This document shows positions 60,239 through 64,000 of a stretch of DNA of 64,000 bases, piece by piece. Position 1 is the first letter of the stretch; every line of letters begins with the position of its first letter. Under the pieces are notes generated by a model, which did not search any database, was not told the DNA's origin, and saw only the letters and a program-made list of their open reading frames with translations. The DNA is from Nocardioides sp. cx-173 (GTDB taxonomy: Bacteria; Actinomycetota; Actinomycetes; Propionibacteriales; Nocardioidaceae), in the NCBI RefSeq assembly GCF_021117365.1, contig NZ_CP088262.1, forward strand, positions 2,623,001 to 2,687,000, given 5' to 3'. A program made the position numbers and the translations under genes.

Positions 60239-61522
60239 TCAGGAGAGGCTCTCGACGGCCTGGACGAACGTCTGCCAGGAGTCGTCGGGTGAGCCGCCCT
60301 CGTCGACGCGCTGGATGGCGGTCTGGAAGAGCCCGAGGATGTCGGAGTACTTGTCGCCCTTGTACGGCCGACCCGGCGTCACCGCGGCGGCACGAGTCGC
60401 GAGGATCTCCGCCGTGGGCGCGTCGTTGAAGTAGGGGTCGGTGACCTTCTGGGCGGCCAGCTCCTCCTGCGCCTCGACGTTGGCCGGGTAGTTGCCGGCC
60501 GCCTCGAAGGCGGCGAGCTCCTGGTCCTTGTCGGTCAGCCAGGCGGCGAGCTGCTTGGCCTCCTCCTGGTGCTCGGACTGCATGGGCACGGCGAGGTAGG
60601 AGCCGCCCCAGTTGCCCCCGCCGCCCGGGAAGGCGTCGACGATGTCCCAGCCCTTGACGTCCGGGGCCGACGACTTGATGTTGGAGAACATCCAGCCGGG
60701 GCACGGCATGGTCGCGAAGCCGTTGTTGGTGAAGCCGGCGGTCCAGTCCTCGCCCCACTGCACGACGCGGGGCGACAGGGTCGGGGTGTACCTGGTGACG
60801 GTGTCCCAGACCAGCTTCACCTCGTCGTTCTCCAGGTTGACCTCGTTGTCCTCGGTCTGGAAGGGGAACTCGGCCTGGTTGAGCATGGCCTGGGCGATCG
60901 AGCCGCTGGAGTCGTACCACTTGGTCTTCGGCATCTTCTTCACGAAGTCCTCGCCGGCGGCGAAGTAGCTGTCCCAGCTCTCGAAGATCGCCTTGACCTC
61001 CTCGCGGTCGGTGGGCAGTCCAGCCTCGGCGAAGAGGTCGGCGCGGTAGCAGAACGCCTCCGGGCCGGCATCGGTCGGGTAGCCGATCTGCTTGCCGTCC
61101 GCGGTCTGCCCGGCCTGGTAGGCGTACTCGACCCAGCGGTCCTCGATCGAGGAGTCCGACAGGTCGGCGAACTGGTCGGAGGCCCCGTCGGCGAGGAACT
61201 GCGGCATCGAGTCACCCTCGACCGCGATGACGTCGGTCAGCCCGTGACCGGCCTGCAGGTCCTGGGTGAGCGTCTTCTTCCACGGGTCCCAGTCGGCGAT
61301 CTTTGTCGCCTTGACGGTGAACGGGCGCTCGGGGTCGGCGTTCCACTCCTCGATCAGCTTGTCGTAGCCGAAGTCGCTGAACGTGGTGATGGTCAGGACG
61401 TCGTCCTTTCCGAGCTTGCTCTGGCTGGCATCGGAGTCGCCGCCGCAGGCGGCGGTCAATCCGGCGACGAGGACTGCGGCGCCGGCGAGCGCCACCCCTC
61501 GTCGGATGGTGGGCTGGCGCAT
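60239..61522 (-). CDS. Sugar ABC substrate-binding lipoprotein (CebE-like)
   Basis: A 427-residue binding protein of the extracellular solute-binding family 1. Lipobox LTAAC (Cys26) anchors it outside. Contains FSDFGYDKLIEEWNAD, YPTDAGPEAFCYRADLFAEA and the aromatic-rich binding region CPGWMFSNIKSS. First gene of the beta-glucoside operon; ATG at 61522, 32 bp downstream of a LacI-type operator. Ligand probably a beta-linked glucoside such as cellobiose, inferred from the GH1 partner. Confidence 0.93.
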   Translation of the reverse strand: MRQPTIRRGVALAGAAVLVAGLTAACGGDSDASQSKLGKDDVLTITTFSDFGYDKLIEEWNADPERPFTVKATKIADWDPWKKTLTQDLQAGHGLTDVIAVEGDSMPQFLADGASDQFADLSDSSIEDRWVEYAYQAGQTADGKQIGYPTDAGPEAFCYRADLFAEAGLPTDREEVKAIFESWDSYFAAGEDFVKKMPKTKWYDSSGSIAQAMLNQAEFPFQTEDNEVNLENDEVKLVWDTVTRYTPTLSPRVVQWGEDWTAGFTNNGFATMPCPGWMFSNIKSSAPDVKGWDIVDAFPGGGGNWGGSYLAVPMQSEHQEEAKQLAAWLTDKDQELAAFEAAGNYPANVEAQEELAAQKVTDPYFNDAPTAEILATRAAAVTPGRPYKGDKYSDILGLFQTAIQRVDEGGSPDDSWQTFVQAVESLS

Positions 61523-61554
61523 CGCTGAACGCTCCTGACGGTCGTACGCAGATA

Positions 61555-61570
61555 GTGGAAACGGTTCCAC
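61555..61570. promoter_or_regulatory. LacI-type operator 1
   Basis: GTGGAA-ACGG-TTCCAC: palindromic arms of six bases around a central CG, the standard LacI-family half-site pattern (TGGAAACG). Lies 32 bp upstream of the binding-protein start, at the expected promoter position. Confidence 0.85.
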
Positions 61571-61653
61571 TCCGGTTGCCACGAAACTATGAGGGACGTC
61601 ACATCCGACTGTCAATAGCCCCACCGGGACGGGAGAGTCCCGCGGGTGAGATC

Positions 61654-61671
61654 GGTGAAATCGTTTCCACC
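61654..61671. promoter_or_regulatory. LacI-type operator 2
   Basis: GGTGAAATCGTTTCCACC, a slightly imperfect copy of operator 1 around a central CG, centred 100 bp further upstream. Two sites suggest looping or control of both directions. Confidence 0.75.
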
Positions 61672-61771
61672 GAACAGCCGGTCCCCGCGCGCGCACCGAC
61701 ACCACGAGAGCGCGCCGGATCGGGGCATCGGCGATCGCGCTGCGAGGGGGGTCGTGGTGGGTGGTGCCGGA

Positions 61772-62737
61772 TCAGCCCGCAGCCTGGAGGCTCTTCTCCA
61801 GCTCGGCGAGAGTGCGGTAGCAGGCCATGACCTGACGGATCGAGGCGTTGGGCTCGCGCCCCTCTCGGATCGCGGCCACGAACTCGCGGTCCTGCAGCTC
61901 GATCCCGTCCATCGACACATCGACGCCGCTGACGTCGATCGGCTCCTCCCAGCCGTCCATCAGGTCGTCATAGCGAGCGAGGTAGGTGCCGGTGTCGCCG
62001 ATGTAGCGGAAGGTGGCCCCGAACGGCCCGTCGTTGTTGAAGGACAGCGACAGGGTGCAGATCGCGCCGTTCTCGGCGCGGAGCTGGATCGACATGTCCA
62101 TGGCGATCCCGAGCTCGCGATGGAGGGGGCCCTGCACGGCGTTCGCCTGCACCACGGGAGACCCCGTCTGGTAGGCGAACAGATCCACCGTGTGCGCGGC
62201 GTGGTGCCACAACAGGTGGTCGGTCCACGAGCGCGGCTGCCCCAATGCGTTGAGGTTCTCGCGTCGCAGGAAGTAGGTCTGGACGTCCAGCTGCTGGATG
62301 CAGAGCTCGCCGGCGGCCACCCGCTGATGCACCCACTGATGACTCGGGTTGAACCGCCGCGTGTGCCCGACCATCGCCACCAGGCCGGTGCGCTCCTGCT
62401 CGACCAGGCACGCCTGCGCGTCTGCCAGCGAGTCGGCGAGCGGGATCTCGACCTGCACGTGCTTGCCGGCGCGCAAGCAGGCCAGGGTCTGCTCGGCGTG
62501 CAACGGGGTCGGCGTGGCGAGGACGACCGCGTCCACGTCACGGTCGGCCAGCACCTCGTCGAGCGTGGCAACCCCGCGCCCGACGCCCTGCTCGGCGGCG
62601 AACCGCCGGGCGGCCTCGAGGTCGGAGCTCACGACGGCGACGACCTCCACCCCCTCGATCCGCTTGAGCGCCGCGGCGTGCTTGGCGCCGAACGCGCCGC
62701 CGCCGGCGAGGGCGATCCGCAGGGTCTGGTCGGTCAT
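61772..62737 (-). CDS. Gfo/Idh/MocA-family dehydrogenase, LigC-like
   Basis: A 321-residue NAD(P)-dependent oxidoreductase. N-terminal Rossmann motif (IALAGGGAFGAKHAAALK) and the catalytic region HVQVEIPLADSLADA, then GHTRRFNPSHQW, RSWTDHLLWHHAAHTVDLFA and AICTLSLSFNNDGP. These stretches are remarkably like LigC, the 4-carboxy-2-hydroxymuconate-6-semialdehyde dehydrogenase of protocatechuate 4,5-cleavage. That identity is from memory of the family, so the precise reaction is not certain. Co-directional with the aldehyde dehydrogenase 84 bp upstream; no 4,5-dioxygenase is in view. Confidence 0.88.
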   Translation of the reverse strand: MTDQTLRIALAGGGAFGAKHAAALKRIEGVEVVAVVSSDLEAARRFAAEQGVGRGVATLDEVLADRDVDAVVLATPTPLHAEQTLACLRAGKHVQVEIPLADSLADAQACLVEQERTGLVAMVGHTRRFNPSHQWVHQRVAAGELCIQQLDVQTYFLRRENLNALGQPRSWTDHLLWHHAAHTVDLFAYQTGSPVVQANAVQGPLHRELGIAMDMSIQLRAENGAICTLSLSFNNDGPFGATFRYIGDTGTYLARYDDLMDGWEEPIDVSGVDVSMDGIELQDREFVAAIREGREPNASIRQVMACYRTLAELEKSLQAAG

Positions 62738-62821
62738 GCCACTCCTTCGCGTCGAGGTCCGCGTCGCACGGCAGCGTAGTGCCGGGGCGGTCGCATGACG
62801 GACCAGGTCCGCTCCCCTGGC

Positions 62822-64000
62822 TCAGTCGTCCCCGATCGACCACGTCACCGTGTGCGCCTCGGTGAACTCGAGCAGACCCTCCACCCCCAGCTCGCGGCCG
62901 ATGCCGCTGCGCCGGAAGCCGCCGAACGGCGCCCGGTCGTCCTGGGCGACGGCGTTGTGGTTGTTGACCCAGGTCGTCCCGGTCCGCAGCCGGCGCGCGA
63001 GGTGGGCGGCGCGGTCGCGGTCGGCGGTCCACACCGACGAGCAGAGGCCGGCCCACTCGTCGTTGAGCCGGTCGACCACCTGCTCCGCGTCGTCGAACGG
63101 CAGGACCGGCAGGGCCGGCCCGAACTGCTCCTCGGTGACGATGCGTGCCTCCGGCCGCGGGTCCAGCACGAGCCGGGCCGGGAGGAAGAACCCGCCCTGC
63201 TCCACCGCGAGGGCGTCGATCGTGCCGAGGTCGCGCACCTCGGTCCCGGAGCCGCGCGCCTCGCCGACCATCTCCTCGACGATGTCTCGTTGCTTGGCGT
63301 TGTTGAGCGGCCCCATGGTGACGCCCTCCTCGAGGCCGTGCCCGATGCGGTAGTGCGCGAGGAGGTCGCTCATGCCGGTGACGACCTCGTCGTAGCGGCT
63401 GCGGTGCACGTAGAGCCGCTTCATGCCCATGCAGACCTGACCGGTCGTGAGGAAGGCCGCCGCCACCAGCCGGCGCAGGGCGGCGTCGTCGAGCTCGGCG
63501 TCCTCGAGGACCAGGGCCGGGTCGTTGCCGCCGAGCTCGAGGGTCACGCGGGTCATGTTCCGGGCGGCCGTCTGCATCATGAACTGCCCGGCCGGAGTGC
63601 TGCCGGTGAAGACGATGCGGGTGATGCGCGGGTCCTCGATGACCGGGGCCACCGCCTCGTTGTCACCGGTCACGACGTTCACCACGCCGGGCGGCAGAGC
63701 TCGAGCGAGGATCTCGAGCGTGGCGACCACCGCCAGCGGGCACGTCGGCGGCGGCTTGACCACCACCGGGCAGCCGGCGACCAGGGCGTAGGGCAGGCTC
63801 GCGGCAAGGATCGCGACCGGCCAGTTGTACGGGACGATGATCGTCACCGGACCTATCGGGAGCGACATCACCTCCGAGCGGAACGGCGGCAGCACCAGGT
63901 CCTCGCGTCCGGCGTGGCCCTCCGCCGGCTCGGGGCGACCGAGGTGCCGCACCCCGCCCAGCTCACCGGCGAGCGAGGCGGCCAGGCGGCACCGGGTCTC
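62822..64000 (-). CDS. Aldehyde dehydrogenase (N-terminus outside window)
   Basis: At least 392 residues of an NAD(P)-dependent aldehyde dehydrogenase; the frame stays open to base 64000, so the N-terminal part lies beyond. Visible motifs: PIGPVTIIVPYNWPVAI, VVKPPPTCPL, VFTGSTPAGQFM, catalytic Glu in LELGGNDPALV, catalytic Cys in GQVCMGMKR, and PFGGFRRSGIGRELG. Substrate unknown. Probably co-transcribed with the LigC-like gene, suggesting catabolism of an aldehyde intermediate. Confidence 0.95.
   Translation of the reverse strand, partial: ETRCRLAASLAGELGGVRHLGRPEPAEGHAGREDLVLPPFRSEVMSLPIGPVTIIVPYNWPVAILAASLPYALVAGCPVVVKPPPTCPLAVVATLEILARALPPGVVNVVTGDNEAVAPVIEDPRITRIVFTGSTPAGQFMMQTAARNMTRVTLELGGNDPALVLEDAELDDAALRRLVAAAFLTTGQVCMGMKRLYVHRSRYDEVVTGMSDLLAHYRIGHGLEEGVTMGPLNNAKQRDIVEEMVGEARGSGTEVRDLGTIDALAVEQGGFFLPARLVLDPRPEARIVTEEQFGPALPVLPFDDAEQVVDRLNDEWAGLCSSVWTADRDRAAHLARRLRTGTTWVNNHNAVAQDDRAPFGGFRRSGIGRELGVEGLLEFTEAHTVTWSIGDD

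Overview
The window is high-GC DNA from an actinobacterium, most likely Nocardioidaceae and Nocardioides-like. The basis is the lipA / DUF4191 / LppX-type lipoprotein / RDD / glnA block, frequent GTG starts, ATGA/GTGA gene overlaps, and a dense set of GAF-ANTAR, SARP and LuxR regulators. I see no rRNA, tRNA or CRISPR array. Genus is inferred from gene content only.

Layout. 1-4464: core genes (lipA end, DUF4191, lipoprotein, RDD, glnA) with a four-box GlnR site before glnA and a strong hairpin terminator after it. 4465-7890: accessory insert with a tandem repeat, two palindromic operators, a small HTH gene coupled to a serine hydrolase, and an intact IS3-family element. 7898-9121: bacterial nitric oxide synthase oxygenase. 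9158-20188: a twelve-gene minus-strand operon combining a radical SAM/PDZ/DUF512-like enzyme, two paralogous barrel proteins, a type II PKS ketosynthase with a Cys-less partner, a cyclase-like SRPBCC protein, an SDR, a 2OG-Fe(II) oxygenase, an MFS exporter, a catalytic/non-catalytic M16 pair and an unknown protein. This is the best candidate for an undescribed system. 20515-24948: small HTH gene with its own palindrome, then a Rieske lipoprotein, a two-component system and a PHM/DBH-like copper monooxygenase lipoprotein. The two lipoprotein genes share a 76-bp leader.

25053-32489: small unknown genes, pirin, glutaminase, acetyltransferases (one frameshifted), a perhydrolase-like hydrolase, and an ABC exporter co-transcribed with a Ser/Thr kinase. 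32744-38650: large LuxR (LAL) regulator with an apparent CTG start, hydrolase, zinc-binding-like small protein, GntR regulator and extradiol-type VOC enzyme. 38872-42511: FecCD-type metal/metallophore uptake operon with a methyltransferase, behind a Nur-like palindrome. 42581-51630: regulator-rich region (four GAF/ANTAR proteins, two LuxR-type, one SARP) that encloses a manganese catalase and a putative manganese transporter.

51935-55837: a predicted persulfide-responsive cst-type locus (CstR-like repressor lacking the CsoR His, paired GC-rich operators, an internally deleted rhodanese, MBL-rhodanese sulfur dioxygenase, TauE-type exporter, small Cys-rich protein). 55871-61671: a ceb/bgl-type beta-glucoside uptake operon (binding protein, two permeases, GH1, LacI) with two LacI-type operators. 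61772-64000: a LigC-like dehydrogenase and an aldehyde dehydrogenase cut by the window edge.
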